Positions 1 through 9,594 of a stretch of 64,000 nt of DNA are shown here, piece after piece. This DNA comes from Bacillus vallismortis (GTDB lineage Bacteria; Bacillota; Bacilli; Bacillales; Bacillaceae): assembly GCF_004116955.1 (NCBI RefSeq), contig NZ_CP026362.1, positions 3,412,501 through 3,476,500 of the forward strand, written 5' to 3'. A program made the position numbers and the translations under genes. How positions within the stretch are numbered: the first letter of the stretch is position 1; each line of letters opens with the position of its first letter. The notes beneath the pieces are model-generated. The model saw nothing but the letters and a program-made list of their open reading frames with translations, searched no databases and was not told the origin of the DNA.

Positions 1-834
<834 letters not shown>

Positions 835-950
835 AGTTTGACTGACTACGCACATTGCTGTGCGATTTATAAAAAAATGAATTAACAGGTACGTTTTGTC
901 TTGTTTAGTTTTCAAAGATCATTACTGCCGCTTAACGAAGCAGCTTTATT

Positions 951-979
951 ACTATAACATTCAGCTTCTTGTAAGTCAA
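951..979 (-). promoter_or_regulatory. rrn P2-type sigma-A promoter
   Basis: On the minus strand TTGACT (974-979) and TATAGT (951-956) are separated by 17 nt, about 115 bases upstream of the mature 16S end. Bacillus rrn operons usually have two tandem promoters; this is the downstream, stronger-looking one. Confidence 0.85.
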
Positions 980-1043
980 TAACTTTTTTCAAAGCATTTA
1001 ATGAAGCTTTTAATTGTTGCCTGGCTTATCAGCGACGAATAAT

Positions 1044-1073
1044 AATATATCACGGATATTATCAAAAGGTCAA
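1044..1073 (-). promoter_or_regulatory. rrn P1-type sigma-A promoter
   Basis: On the minus strand TTGACC (1068-1073) and TATATT (1044-1049) are 18 nt apart, about 90 bp upstream of the P2-type promoter. The tandem arrangement fits Bacillus rrn operons. The 345-base gene-free stretch 835-1179 therefore holds the rRNA leader, two rrn promoters and the divergent pdaB promoter. Confidence 0.7.
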
Positions 1074-1110
1074 CACCTAATTTAGCTTTATACAAAGAGA
1101 CATTTTGACG

Positions 1111-1140
1111 GTTATATTCAATCGGCCCTGCTCATAAGAT
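1111..1140 (+). promoter_or_regulatory. Candidate sigma-E promoter of pdaB
   Basis: GTTATATT (1111-1118), a 14-base spacer and CATAAGAT (1133-1140) match the mother-cell sigma-E consensus (ATATT, 14 bases, CATACANT) closely. It lies 40 bases upstream of the pdaB start, suitable for a short leader with a strong ribosome site. pdaB is a known sporulation gene in B. subtilis; assignment of this exact site is inference. Confidence 0.65.
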
Positions 1141-1179
1141 GTAGTACAAGAATGATGGACAAGATAAGGAGGCATCTCA

Positions 1180-1944
1180 GTGAATCACTTCTATGTGTGG
1201 CACATTAAACGAGTGAAACAATTTATCATTATACTTATCGCCGCATTTGCAGCAGCCAGCTTTTTTTATATCCAAAGAGCTGTTCCGCTTCCCGTGTTTT
1301 CAACTGACACCGGACCTAAAGCCATTTATAAAGGAGAAACAGATTCGAAAGACGTTGCCCTTACTTTTGATATCAGCTGGGGTGATAAAAAAGCAGAACC
1401 TATACTTAATACTCTGAAAGCAAATGGAATTAGAAATGCGACGTTTTTTCTTTCCGCTTCCTGGGCTGAACGCCACCCCGACACAGTAGCGCGTATCGTA
1501 AAGGAAGGCCATCAAATAGGGAGCATGGGCTATGCTTATAAAAACTATGCCAATTTAGAGAGCAGCGAAATAAAAAAGGACATTAACCGTGCGCAAACTG
1601 CCTTTGAAAAGTTAGGGGTCAAAGACATACAGCTATTAAGACCCCCTACCGGACAGTTCAATAAGAATGTACTAACGGTCGCTAAGCAATACAATTATAC
1701 GGTTGTTCATTATAGTATAAACTCTCAGGATTGGACTAATCCCGGGGTTGAAAAAATTATCGATAATGTGACCAAGCAGGTTTCCGGAGGAGACATTGTT
1801 CTTTTACACGCCTCCGACTCGGCAAAACAAACAGAAGAAGCGTTGCCTGATATCATCCATCAGCTAAAAGAAAAAGGGTTAAAAAATGTAACCGTAGGTG
1901 ATCTCATTGCAAATTCTGATGCCAAATCCTCAGAGATAAAGTAA
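1180..1944 (+). CDS. pdaB: Polysaccharide deacetylase family sporulation protein PdaB
   Basis: NodB/CE4-family protein of 254 residues, the same length as B. subtilis PdaB (YbaN), needed for stability of late spores. A membrane anchor spans about residues 14-30; the rest should lie outside the membrane. The fold motifs LTFDIS (61-66), LLRPPTGQF (152-160) and IVLLH (206-210) are present. The canonical TFDD is TFDI, and the His-x3-His metal motif is replaced by [10 protein letters not shown] (114-123), so classical deacetylase chemistry is doubtful. The start is GTG, chosen because AAGGAGG at 1166-1172 lies 7 bases upstream. It runs opposite to its neighbours and its stop abuts the kbaA stop with no gap. 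Confidence 0.93.
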   Translation: MNHFYVWHIKRVKQFIIILIAAFAAASFFYIQRAVPLPVFSTDTGPKAIYKGETDSKDVALTFDISWGDKKAEPILNTLKANGIRNATFFLSASWAERHPDTVARIVKEGHQIGSMGYAYKNYANLESSEIKKDINRAQTAFEKLGVKDIQLLRPPTGQFNKNVLTVAKQYNYTVVHYSINSQDWTNPGVEKIIDNVTKQVSGGDIVLLHASDSAKQTEEALPDIIHQLKEKGLKNVTVGDLIANSDAKSSEIK

Positions 1945-2541
1945 TTACTTCGCTGCAAACCTCGGCAGCATCAGCAATTGGAAAGCATTACACGCCATTA
2001 ACGGAAAAAGCATTAAATAAAGCCAGTCCTCATCATTTACTCTTAACGCAGGAAACCATTCTAATGCAGTAATCACAACCATTAAAAACAACGATGACAC
2101 AAACGTTTTCTTAGAGGACTGCTTTTGCTTTATATAAGCTGTTACCACCCCAAAGATCAGTAAAAATATTGGTAACCACGCATAGCCAGCCAGCGATTCT
2201 CCGCTTTCTCCAAAAAATAAGAACCGCACATACATTAAATCAAAAGCTACAAACAAGATGAAAAACAACTGAAGCAAATTCCATAAGGATGATGATCTTA
2301 ATATCTCAAGCGCAAACCGGTGAACTGTTAAAAACACGAAGAAACCCATTTGGCTAATCACACTAAAAATCATGCCTACCCCGACAAACCAAAACAAAAC
2401 AGAAAAAATCTGCCCCGCTTCGAAGGCAAGAAACAGCCCCTTATATTCTCCCCACTTTAAAGCAAAACCCACAATACTCGTGATAACCGCTCCGACAGCT
2501 AATATAGAAAAGAAAAAACGAACCAAACCACGGCTTTTCAT
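1945..2541 (-). CDS. kbaA: KinB signalling pathway activation protein KbaA
   Basis: Integral membrane protein of 198 residues with about six hydrophobic segments. In B. subtilis KbaA acts with the histidine kinase KinB to start the sporulation phosphorelay. The frame is open for 20 more codons, but the start MKSRGLVRFFFS is preferred: it has a G-rich ribosome site (GAGGGGG) upstream and gives the B. subtilis length. Divergent from gerD (110 bp apart) and tail to tail with pdaB. No terminator hairpin separates it from pdaB, so the two transcripts must overlap at their 3' ends. Confidence 0.92.
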   Translation of the reverse strand: MKSRGLVRFFFSILAVGAVITSIVGFALKWGEYKGLFLAFEAGQIFSVLFWFVGVGMIFSVISQMGFFVFLTVHRFALEILRSSSLWNLLQLFFILFVAFDLMYVRFLFFGESGESLAGYAWLPIFLLIFGVVTAYIKQKQSSKKTFVSSLFLMVVITALEWFPALRVNDEDWLYLMLFPLMACNAFQLLMLPRFAAK

Positions 2542-2651
2542 TTCTTTAATCAACCCCCTCAAAAATCGCATACCGCGATATTTTGTTATGTATAATTCCA
2601 AAGAGATGAATCATATTAAAAGTAAGACAAGTATGTGAAAGGAGCTTAAGC

Positions 2652-3209
2652 ATGTCAAAAGCCAAAACGCTATTGATGAGCTGTTTTTTGTTATTATCTG
2701 TAACAGCTTGTGCTCCAAAAGACCAAGCAGCGGATATGGACTATGATCAGACCAAAAAAATGGTTGTTGATATATTAAAAACTGATGATGGAAAGAAAGC
2801 CATTAAGGAATTATTAAACGATGATGCGATGAATGAAGCACTGGTGATTGACCAAGATGCGATTAAAGGAACGATAGAAAAAACACTCACCTCTAAAAAG
2901 GGTGAAGAATTTTGGAAAAACATCTTTGAAGACACTGATTTTGCCGAAGGCTTTTCGAAAACCCTTCAGAAAGAGCATGAAAAAGTGATTAAAAAATTGA
3001 TGAAGGACCCGGATTACCAGAAGATGTTGATGGACGTCATGCAGGATCCAGGCATGAATAAAAAGTACAGCCAATTGGCAAAAAGCCAAGAATTCCGCAG
3101 TTACTTAGAAGAGGTTATTAACGAAACGCTTTCTAGTCCGCTTTACAAAAAACAGTTCGAAGATGAGCTGAAAAAAGCAGCAAAAGAAACGGCTAAAGAA
3201 AGCGAATAA
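2652..3209 (+). CDS. gerD: Spore germination lipoprotein GerD
   Basis: Lipoprotein of 185 residues. A signal peptide ends in the lipobox VTAC with lipidated Cys20. The mature part is Lys/Glu-rich and helical (KMVVDILKTDDGKKA, KKLMKDPDYQKMLM), as in GerD, which organises nutrient germinant receptors into a cluster in the spore inner membrane. Ribosome site AAAGGAG lies just upstream of ATG. In B. subtilis gerD is a forespore (sigma-G) gene; a GCATA box is present near 2568 but I found no convincing partner -10. Confidence 0.94.
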   Translation: MSKAKTLLMSCFLLLSVTACAPKDQAADMDYDQTKKMVVDILKTDDGKKAIKELLNDDAMNEALVIDQDAIKGTIEKTLTSKKGEEFWKNIFEDTDFAEGFSKTLQKEHEKVIKKLMKDPDYQKMLMDVMQDPGMNKKYSQLAKSQEFRSYLEEVINETLSSPLYKKQFEDELKKAAKETAKESE

Positions 3210-3250
3210 AGGGAAAGCCGGGATTCAGAATCCCGGTTCGCCTTTTTTTA
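3210..3250 (+). terminator. gerD intrinsic terminator
   Basis: CCGGGATT (3218-3225) and AATCCCGG (3229-3236) form an 8-bp stem with a 3-base loop, followed by a run of seven T ending at 3249. It ends at the converging salA stop codon. Confidence 0.85.
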
Positions 3251-4306
3251 TACTTGCACTGACATTTTCGCATCTATTTTTTTAGCGATGTCCTGATATA
3301 TTTCTCCTATAGGATGGCTTTTGTCATATACAGAAGGAGCAAATTGTTCCTTATCCCAATCAGGCTGTTTCAACGGGATTCTGCCAAGCAAAGGCACATT
3401 CAATTCCTCAGCTAGTTTATCTCCGCCGCCTTTACCAAAGACATACTCTCTTTCTCCTGTCTTAGCGCTTTCGTAATAAGCCATGTTCTCTATGACGCCA
3501 ACGACTTCATGATCAGTTTTAATGGCCATAGAACCCGCTCTAGCCGCGACAAAAGCAGCTGTAGGATGCGGCGTTGATACGATGATTTCTTTGCAGCTCG
3601 GAAGCATTGTATGTACATCGAGAGCAACGTCCCCTGTTCCAGGCGGAAGATCAAGAACAATATAGTCTACTTCTCCCCACTCTACTTCATGGAAAAAGTT
3701 GTTCAGCATTTTGCCAAGCATTGGCCCTCTCCATACGACCGGAGCATTTTCTTCTACGAAGAAGCCCATCGACATCACCTTTACCCCGAAGCGTTCAACA
3801 GGAAGAAGTTTCTCTCCTTCAATAGTCGGACGCACAGTGATGCCCATCATATCAGGCACACTGAAGCCATAAATATCCGCATCAATTAAACCAACCTTTT
3901 TCCCAAGACGAGCAAGAGAAATAGCAAGGTTTACTGACACAGTTGACTTGCCTACGCCGCCCTTTCCGCTTGCTACAGCTAGAAAGACTGGCGGATTATC
4001 CATATTTAGCAATGTTTTTTTCTCAGCTGACGGCGCACGGAACTTAGCAATCGTTTCCTCAGGAAGCTCTTCAAATCGAAGGCCGACCGTCTCGGCGCCT
4101 GCCCCTTTTAAGACGTTTACGATCTCTTGCTGAATCTGCATTTGCTCTGCAGTCCCGGTCTTTGCAAGAGCGACTTTTACACTGATATGCCGTTTTTCAG
4201 GCTTTATTTTAATTTCCTTTACGGCATCCAATTCTCCCAGAGGTCTTTGAAGAAAAGGTTCGCGCATTTCACCGACTAGTTTTCTTACTTCATCTTCTCT
4301 TATCAT
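3248..4306 (-). CDS. salA: Mrp/NBP35-family ATPase SalA
   Basis: Protein of 352 residues: an N-terminal MIP18/DUF59-type domain (about 1-90) followed by a ParA/Mrp P-loop domain with GKGGVGKS at 114-121. Mrp proteins are ATP-binding iron-sulfur cluster carriers; in B. subtilis SalA (YbaL) acts as a regulator that lowers scoC expression and so raises exoprotease production. The ATG follows AGGGTGAGG. It lies downstream of cwlD, separated by a terminator-like hairpin, and converges on gerD. Confidence 0.93.
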   Translation of the reverse strand: MIREDEVRKLVGEMREPFLQRPLGELDAVKEIKIKPEKRHISVKVALAKTGTAEQMQIQQEIVNVLKGAGAETVGLRFEELPEETIAKFRAPSAEKKTLLNMDNPPVFLAVASGKGGVGKSTVSVNLAISLARLGKKVGLIDADIYGFSVPDMMGITVRPTIEGEKLLPVERFGVKVMSMGFFVEENAPVVWRGPMLGKMLNNFFHEVEWGEVDYIVLDLPPGTGDVALDVHTMLPSCKEIIVSTPHPTAAFVAARAGSMAIKTDHEVVGVIENMAYYESAKTGEREYVFGKGGGDKLAEELNVPLLGRIPLKQPDWDKEQFAPSVYDKSHPIGEIYQDIAKKIDAKMSVQV

Positions 4307-4387
4307 CGAACCTCACCCTTTTGTGTATTCGTTTTCAGGCATTATTATATCATACATAAATAGCAGGTGTCTTATGCTTGAAACCAT

Positions 4388-4421
4388 AAGAAAACCCTCC
4401 TTTACTCTGGAGGGTTTCCTT
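4388..4421 (-). terminator. cwlD terminator (bidirectional hairpin)
   Basis: AAACCCTCC (4392-4400) pairs with GGAGGGTTT (4409-4417), a 9-bp stem with an 8-base loop. The cwlD stop codon (4402-4404) lies in the loop. A T-rich tract follows on the minus strand, and also on the plus strand. Confidence 0.7.
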
Positions 4422-5115
4422 TTTCCGTGTAATATCGCAAAATGCCTTTATATATGGAAGATGCCACCTTGTCCTGATATTTCGATTTTCCGAGCAGCTT
4501 TGCTTCACTTGGATTAGATAAAAATCCGACTTCTATAAGTGCTCCGGGTTTGGTGACGTTTTGCATTAAGTAGACACCATGAATCCGCTTTGCTTTTCGG
4601 GTTGTGTTTTCCAGATTTCGTCTCAATTCATCCTGAATGTATTTTGCGACTTTTTCATTTTCTGCATATTTCCCGAAATAAAAGCTTTGGGCTCCGCTCC
4701 ACTTTTGCGATGGAATCGCATTGAGATGAATGCTGATATAGAGTTCAGCCTCTGAATGGTTTATTAATTTGACTCGCTGTCTTAGGTCTTCCGCTTTTCG
4801 CCTGCTATAGCCCTTCGTTCCTTCTGGAGCGAGATCGACATCACTCTCCCTAGTCATGATGACAAGCGCCCCTTGTTGCTGAAGGTAGTCCCTGACTCTA
4901 AAGGCCACTTCAAGCGTTACATCTTTCTCTAACAGCTTTCCGCCGACTGCTCCTCCGTCAGGACCTCCATGACCGGGGTCCAGATAAATAATTTTCCCGC
5001 TCAGAGGCAGACTCCACGGCTTCCATGAATCGTTATTGCTGAACTGATACTTGAATAGAAATAGTAAAACGATGAAGCCTAGCAAAAAACCGAGCCATTT
5101 AAGCTTTTTCCTCAT
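4402..5115 (-). CDS. cwlD: N-acetylmuramoyl-L-alanine amidase CwlD (spore cortex)
   Basis: Amidase_3 enzyme of 237 residues that removes peptide side chains from spore peptidoglycan, the first step towards muramic-delta-lactam in the cortex. Residues 7-22 form a membrane anchor or uncleaved signal. Zinc and catalytic residues are visible: His49 in DPGHGG, the Glu of LEKDVTLEV (about 63), His130 in SIHLNA and Glu195 in ALIEVGFLSN. It follows ybaK by 59 bases, as in B. subtilis, where both are sporulation-expressed. Confidence 0.95.
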   Translation of the reverse strand: MRKKLKWLGFLLGFIVLLFLFKYQFSNNDSWKPWSLPLSGKIIYLDPGHGGPDGGAVGGKLLEKDVTLEVAFRVRDYLQQQGALVIMTRESDVDLAPEGTKGYSRRKAEDLRQRVKLINHSEAELYISIHLNAIPSQKWSGAQSFYFGKYAENEKVAKYIQDELRRNLENTTRKAKRIHGVYLMQNVTKPGALIEVGFLSNPSEAKLLGKSKYQDKVASSIYKGILRYYTEKGNPPE

Positions 5116-5174
5116 GCCTTCCCCTCCCGCTTGTCCGTTACTACATAACTATGGGACAGGGCCGGGAATTATGA

Positions 5175-5618
5175 TTATCGCATGCGAAGCTTACACTGTT
5201 TTTCTCTTTGGACAACTCCCTGTGTCCACCAGTCTTTAATGAACTTTCGCGCTGCTTCATAAACCGTATTTTTATCAAAAGTTGCGTATTGCTCGTGTAT
5301 CCAATTATAGAGATAATCAAAAAACTCCATACGCAGCTCTTCTTCTTCACTTGCTGAGCGGGCACTGATGCTCTGCATGGATTCTCCGTAGTAGCCGAAA
5401 ATCCCAAAACGCCCACCCAACAAATAAGCTTCTATCGCAAAATCAATACAGCCTTCGCTGATAATATCTCTTTCATCATGTAAAAATGGGAATAATGGTT
5501 CCAAACAGTCCTTAACAGACAGAATAATTTGTCTCAGAGAGAGTTCTTTGAGCAAGTTCTTTTCTAATTCATAATCCTTTTGGCGTTTCACATCCATAAA
5601 AGACAGTACCTCTGCCAT
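5175..5618 (-). CDS. ybaK: DUF2521-family protein YbaK
   Basis: Soluble protein of 147 residues, the same length as B. subtilis YbaK. It is rich in acidic and aromatic residues, with the tract YNWIHEQYATFDKN near the C-terminus. No catalytic motif is evident and function is unknown. It begins after GGAGAG just upstream of the ATG and is probably co-transcribed with cwlD, suggesting a sporulation role by association only. Confidence 0.88.
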   Translation of the reverse strand: MAEVLSFMDVKRQKDYELEKNLLKELSLRQIILSVKDCLEPLFPFLHDERDIISEGCIDFAIEAYLLGGRFGIFGYYGESMQSISARSASEEEELRMEFFDYLYNWIHEQYATFDKNTVYEAARKFIKDWWTQGVVQREKQCKLRMR

Positions 5619-5782
5619 ACAAATTCACTCTCCTTTTACCGGTTATTTTGAGGTTTCAATCGTGATACCATGCCCGAATTCGGTTGGAAATTCGCCCAAA
5701 TGAAGGTGCAGGGATTGATAAAAGGAAGAGGATTTAGCAGCTTTCCGCAGGTGAGGGAACGAACGTTCTGCCAATAAGCATT

Positions 5783-5819
5783 ATAAAAGCAGCCCCTCTA
5801 ACAGGTCGCTGCTTTTCAT
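5783..5819 (-). terminator. ybaJ intrinsic terminator
   Basis: On the minus strand AAAGCAGC and GCTGCTTT form an 8-bp stem around a G-rich loop, followed by TT and an AT-rich stretch. It starts within the last codons of ybaJ. Confidence 0.65.
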
Positions 5820-6583
5820 ACTTTCACACTTCTTGTTGCAGAATATGTATGAATATACTGGTCCAATACAAAACCGCCTTTATCTTCATAAAAACCAGTG
5901 ACAATAAAACCGGCATCAATTTGGCCCTTGATTTGGTCTTCTAACGAATGGCCGAATTCTAGAGCTTCATTATTCTCAATCAGTTTTTTTACTTTATGTT
6001 TTGGAAGATCTTCTGAGTCGGCATATGGAATAGAGTGTTTTACTTTCAAAATACCTTGCTGTTCTAACTCTACATCAAACAGAAATACGACAGGATTGAC
6101 AAAACCTGAGATTAGAGTGCCGTTTCTTTTTAGCACACGGTGCGCTTCTTTCCAGACCGGGAGGACATTCTCAACAAAAACATTGGCAACAGGATGTACA
6201 ATGACATCGAATGATTCATCCTGAAATTGACTGAGGTCGTCCATACTTCCTTTGACAGTATGTATCCTAAGATCATCACGCTCAGCAACTATTCTATCCT
6301 GATCCAACTGCTTTTCCGAGTTATCTAATACAGTGACATCCGCTCCTGCGGCTGCCAAAATCGGGCCCTGCTGGCCGCCACCTGATGCTAAACAGAGCAC
6401 TTTCAGCCCATTGACAGGGGGAAACCAATCTCTCGGTACATCTTTCATTGGTGTTACCCTTATATCCCAATTGCCTTTTTTCGCTTGTTCAATGACATGC
6501 TGCTCAACAGCAACAGTCCATTCATTACCTGTTTCTACTTTTTGATCCCAGGCTTTGCTATTATGATCTACTAACGCATTCAT
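5816..6583 (-). CDS. ybaJ: Class I SAM-dependent methyltransferase YbaJ
   Basis: Methyltransferase of 255 residues. SAM-binding motif I is VLCLASGGGQQG (62-73), followed by the acidic residue of VTVLDNS (83-89) and the region SFDVIVHP. The substrate is unknown; the family often acts on small molecules. ATG follows AAGGAGA. A TATACT -10 with TG extension (6612-6617 on the complement) may be its promoter. In B. subtilis ybaJ follows rpsI directly; here 6.5 kb of extra genes lie in between. Confidence 0.9.
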   Translation of the reverse strand: MNALVDHNSKAWDQKVETGNEWTVAVEQHVIEQAKKGNWDIRVTPMKDVPRDWFPPVNGLKVLCLASGGGQQGPILAAAGADVTVLDNSEKQLDQDRIVAERDDLRIHTVKGSMDDLSQFQDESFDVIVHPVANVFVENVLPVWKEAHRVLKRNGTLISGFVNPVVFLFDVELEQQGILKVKHSIPYADSEDLPKHKVKKLIENNEALEFGHSLEDQIKGQIDAGFIVTGFYEDKGGFVLDQYIHTYSATRSVKV

Positions 6584-6680
6584 GAATCGTTCTCCTTACT
6601 TTAATGTATAGAGTATAACAAATATTTCTAGATTGATATCGCTTTCCCTTTGCATATTTAGAAAAAAGTTCATAAAAACG

Positions 6681-6709
6681 CAAAAAAACCACAAAGGAGA
6701 TGTGATTTT
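6681..6709 (-). terminator. Terminator of the peptide ABC operon
   Basis: AACCACA (6687-6693) and TGTGATT (6701-6707) pair (one G-T) around a 7-base loop, with seven T on both flanks, so it can work in both directions. It closes the transporter operon just upstream of the ybaJ promoter. Confidence 0.75.
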
Positions 6710-6729
6710 TTTGGCTAGTGACTATCATA

Positions 6730-7707
6730 TCATTTTTTTGAATCATATAAGTGGCAAAATACTTGATGCTGCTCAGACATATTGCTTAGCATTGGCATCT
6801 CTGTTTTGCATTGATCCATGACAGCAGGGCATCTGGTATGAAACGGACAGCCGGCCGGCGGATTCGAAGGACTAGGCAAATCACCTTTAAGCTCAATGCG
6901 TTCCTTTCTGCGATGCGGGTCAGGGATCGGGACAGCTGAAAGCAGCGCTTTTGTATACGGATGCTTCGGATTCTGTATAATTGAATCGCGATCTCCAACT
7001 TCAACCAGTTTCCCAAGATACATCACACCAATACGGTCGCTTATAAAATCAACAACACTTAAATCATGTGCTATAAACAAATAAGTTAAACCAAATTCCT
7101 TCTGCAGGTCTTTCATCAAATTCAGTATCTGCGACTGAATCGATACATCGAGTGCGGAAACAGCCTCATCTGCAATAATCAGCTTCGGATTTACAGCCAG
7201 AGCCCGGGCGATGCCGATTCTTTGCCTTTGCCCGCCGCTGAATTCATGCGGAAAACGACTGCCGTGCTGACGGGACAGCCCCACGGTATCCAAAAGTTGA
7301 TGCACTTTTCTTTCACGTTCAGAAGAAGTCATAAGTCCATGAACAATCAACGGTTCTTCAATGATTTCTTTCACTCTCATTCTGGGATTTAATGAGGCAT
7401 AAGGATCTTGAAATACCATTTGAAAGTCTTTTCGCAAATTACGAACGTCTTTCTCATTCATTTTCGTAATATCCTGTCCGTTAAACAGAATACTGCCTTC
7501 TGTAGGCTCCAGCAGCTTCATCAACATCCGTCCGGTTGTTGACTTTCCGCATCCGCTCTCTCCGACAAGGCCGAAAGTTTCTCCGCGATTAATTGTAAAT
7601 GAGATATCATCCACCGCTCTCACGGGCTTTGATTTTTTAAAAAGGCCCGATGAATCAGAAAAGATTTTTTTCAAATGTTTCACTTCAACTAAAGGCTCAT
7701 GATTCAT
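6730..7707 (-). CDS. Peptide ABC transporter ATP-binding protein (OppF/DppF-like)
   Basis: Second ATPase of a Dpp/Opp/Gsi-type importer, 325 residues from the chosen start MNHEPLVEV. Walker A is GESGCGKST (49-57), the signature is FSGGQRQRIGIARAL, and Walker B is LIIADEAVSALD. The C-terminal oligopeptide-transporter motif with paired cysteines (CPFHTRCPAVMDQC) is present. This start has AAAGGAGG 9 bases upstream and overlaps the previous gene by 11 bases; the frame is open 10 codons further up. Paired with the preceding ATPase, it powers peptide import. Not in the B. subtilis 168 locus as I know it. Confidence 0.9.
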   Translation of the reverse strand: MNHEPLVEVKHLKKIFSDSSGLFKKSKPVRAVDDISFTINRGETFGLVGESGCGKSTTGRMLMKLLEPTEGSILFNGQDITKMNEKDVRNLRKDFQMVFQDPYASLNPRMRVKEIIEEPLIVHGLMTSSERERKVHQLLDTVGLSRQHGSRFPHEFSGGQRQRIGIARALAVNPKLIIADEAVSALDVSIQSQILNLMKDLQKEFGLTYLFIAHDLSVVDFISDRIGVMYLGKLVEVGDRDSIIQNPKHPYTKALLSAVPIPDPHRRKERIELKGDLPSPSNPPAGCPFHTRCPAVMDQCKTEMPMLSNMSEQHQVFCHLYDSKK

Positions 7708-8695
7708 ATGCTGGCTCCTCCTTTCCCTCATTTTCATTCAGCCAGCATCGGCTTGTTCTTCCTTCCCCCACGTTTAGCAATGGCGGCTCTTTTTTCAGGC
7801 ATTTATCAAAGACAAACGGACAACGTGATGCAAATTTGCATCCGGACGGCCAATCCTCTGCCATCGGAACATTGCCTTGGATAGAATGCAACCGTTCCTG
7901 CCGCTTTCCGATTCGAGGAATGGATTCCAGCAGCCCTTTTGTATACGGATGCTTTGGATCATCAAACAGATCATAAACCGAACCTTGTTCTACAATTCTC
8001 CCTGCATACATTACGGCCACTCGGTCACACGTTTCAGCGATGACGCCAAGATCATGTGTAATCAACAATATCGATGTGCCGTGTTTCTCCTGCATATCTT
8101 TCATGACATCTAGTATTTGGGCTTGAATCGTTACATCAAGCGCTGTTGTAGGTTCATCGGCAATTAATAATTTAGGCGAACAAGACATGGCCATGGCGAT
8201 CATGACGCGCTGTCTCATTCCTCCGGACAACTGGTGAGGGTACTGCTGTAAAATTTCATCAGCCCTTGAAATACCGACTTGTGTCAACATTGAAACTGCA
8301 TGTTGATCCGCCTTTTTGCGTGAATAGTTGAGGTGCTTTTTAATCGCCTCTCTTAGCTGATTCCCTATCGTTAGAACAGGATTTAATGAAGTCATCGGCT
8401 CTTGGAATATCATGGCGATCTCATTTCCCCTCAGTTCCCGAATTTCTTTTTCTGAGAGAGCTAAGAGGTCTCTGCCGTCAAAATGAATTGATCCGCCAAC
8501 GATCTTTCCCGGTGTGTCTTTTAACAGTTTCATAATGGATAAAGAGGTGACGCTTTTTCCGCTCCCGGATTCCCCTACAATACCCAAAATTTCACTTTCA
8601 TTTATCGTAAAATCAACTCCGTCCACTGCAGGAATTTCCTTACCGTTTACAAAAAAGCTCGTCCGTAGCTGATTGACGTTTAATATCGGTTTCAT
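7697..8695 (-). CDS. Peptide ABC transporter ATP-binding protein (OppD/DppD-like)
   Basis: First ATPase of the importer, 332 residues. Walker A is GESGSGKS (41-48), the signature is [15 protein letters not shown], and Walker B is [12 protein letters not shown]. It ends with the same Cys-containing extension ([15 protein letters not shown]) as its partner. AGGAGGT lies 6 bases before ATG. It follows the permease gene by 11 bases, so the operon is tightly packed. Substrate cannot be read from the ATPase; the binding protein suggests di-/oligopeptides or glutathione-like peptides. Confidence 0.9.
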   Translation of the reverse strand: MKPILNVNQLRTSFFVNGKEIPAVDGVDFTINESEILGIVGESGSGKSVTSLSIMKLLKDTPGKIVGGSIHFDGRDLLALSEKEIRELRGNEIAMIFQEPMTSLNPVLTIGNQLREAIKKHLNYSRKKADQHAVSMLTQVGISRADEILQQYPHQLSGGMRQRVMIAMAMSCSPKLLIADEPTTALDVTIQAQILDVMKDMQEKHGTSILLITHDLGVIAETCDRVAVMYAGRIVEQGSVYDLFDDPKHPYTKGLLESIPRIGKRQERLHSIQGNVPMAEDWPSGCKFASRCPFVFDKCLKKEPPLLNVGEGRTSRCWLNENEGKEEPAYES

Positions 8696-8706
8696 TCTTT
8701 TACCTC

Positions 8707-9579
8707 CTAATCCTTTATCTTAGGATCAAGCGCGTCCCGGAGTCCGTCACCAAGCAGATTAAAAGCTAAAACGGTGAGAAAGATTGCAAGTCCCGGAAAA
8801 ATCGTCACATGCGGAGCTGTGTTTAAGTAGTTATGCCCATCACTCAGCATAGCGCCCCATTCAGGAGTAGAGGGATCTGCTCCTAATCCTAAAAAACTAA
8901 GTCCTGCCGCTATTAAAATAGCGGAACCGATTCTCATTGTGAAATACACGATAATCGTTGAGAACGTACCCGGTAAAATGTGTTTTAGAATAATGCGTGT
9001 ATCTTTAGCACCTGTTGATTTTGCCGCTTCCACATACAGGCTTGATTTCATCTCCAGCACACTGCTTCGAACAATCCGCGCAAATACAGGCACGCTGAAT
9101 ATAGCAACTGCAAAGACTACATTCATTAAACCTGTTCCTAGGATTGCGATAATCCCAATGGCCAGCAGCATCCCCGGAAAAGCTAATAAAATATCGCAAA
9201 ATCTCATAATCAAACTATCAATCCATTTACCAAAATAACCGCTTATAACGCCAAGTGCACTTCCGGCTAAAGCTCCCAAAAAAACAGAAGACAAACCAAC
9301 AAATAACGAAATTCTGGCTCCTACTAAGATTCTGCTGAAGATATCCCTTCCGTATGCGTCAGTTCCCGCCAAATGAGCCGCTGAAGGCTTTAAAAATAAT
9401 TGGCCGTAATCGACTTTTGCAGGGTCATATGGCACAAGGTACTGGCCGAATAATGCGACAAAAAATAATAGGAAAAGAAATACAGCCGATATCATTGATA
9501 CCTTTTGCTTCTTAAAAGAAATCCAAAAATCGTGGAACCTGCTGCTTTTTGCCGGCTTCTCAACATGCTTTATCTCCAT
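8707..9579 (-). CDS. Peptide ABC transporter permease (DppC/GsiD-like)
   Basis: Inner-membrane permease of 290 residues with an N-terminal cytoplasmic stretch, a first hydrophobic segment (about 30-52) and a binding-protein-dependent transport domain of about five further segments. The family motif GTDAYGRDIFSRILVGAR and the EAA-like loop EAAKSTGAKDTRIILKHILP, which contacts the ATPase, are visible. AGGAGG lies 7 bases before ATG. Fifteen bases separate it from the upstream permease gene. Confidence 0.9.
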   Translation of the reverse strand: MEIKHVEKPAKSSRFHDFWISFKKQKVSMISAVFLFLLFFVALFGQYLVPYDPAKVDYGQLFLKPSAAHLAGTDAYGRDIFSRILVGARISLFVGLSSVFLGALAGSALGVISGYFGKWIDSLIMRFCDILLAFPGMLLAIGIIAILGTGLMNVVFAVAIFSVPVFARIVRSSVLEMKSSLYVEAAKSTGAKDTRIILKHILPGTFSTIIVYFTMRIGSAILIAAGLSFLGLGADPSTPEWGAMLSDGHNYLNTAPHVTIFPGLAIFLTVLAFNLLGDGLRDALDPKIKD

Positions 9580-9594
9580 TTGTGATCCTCCTTC

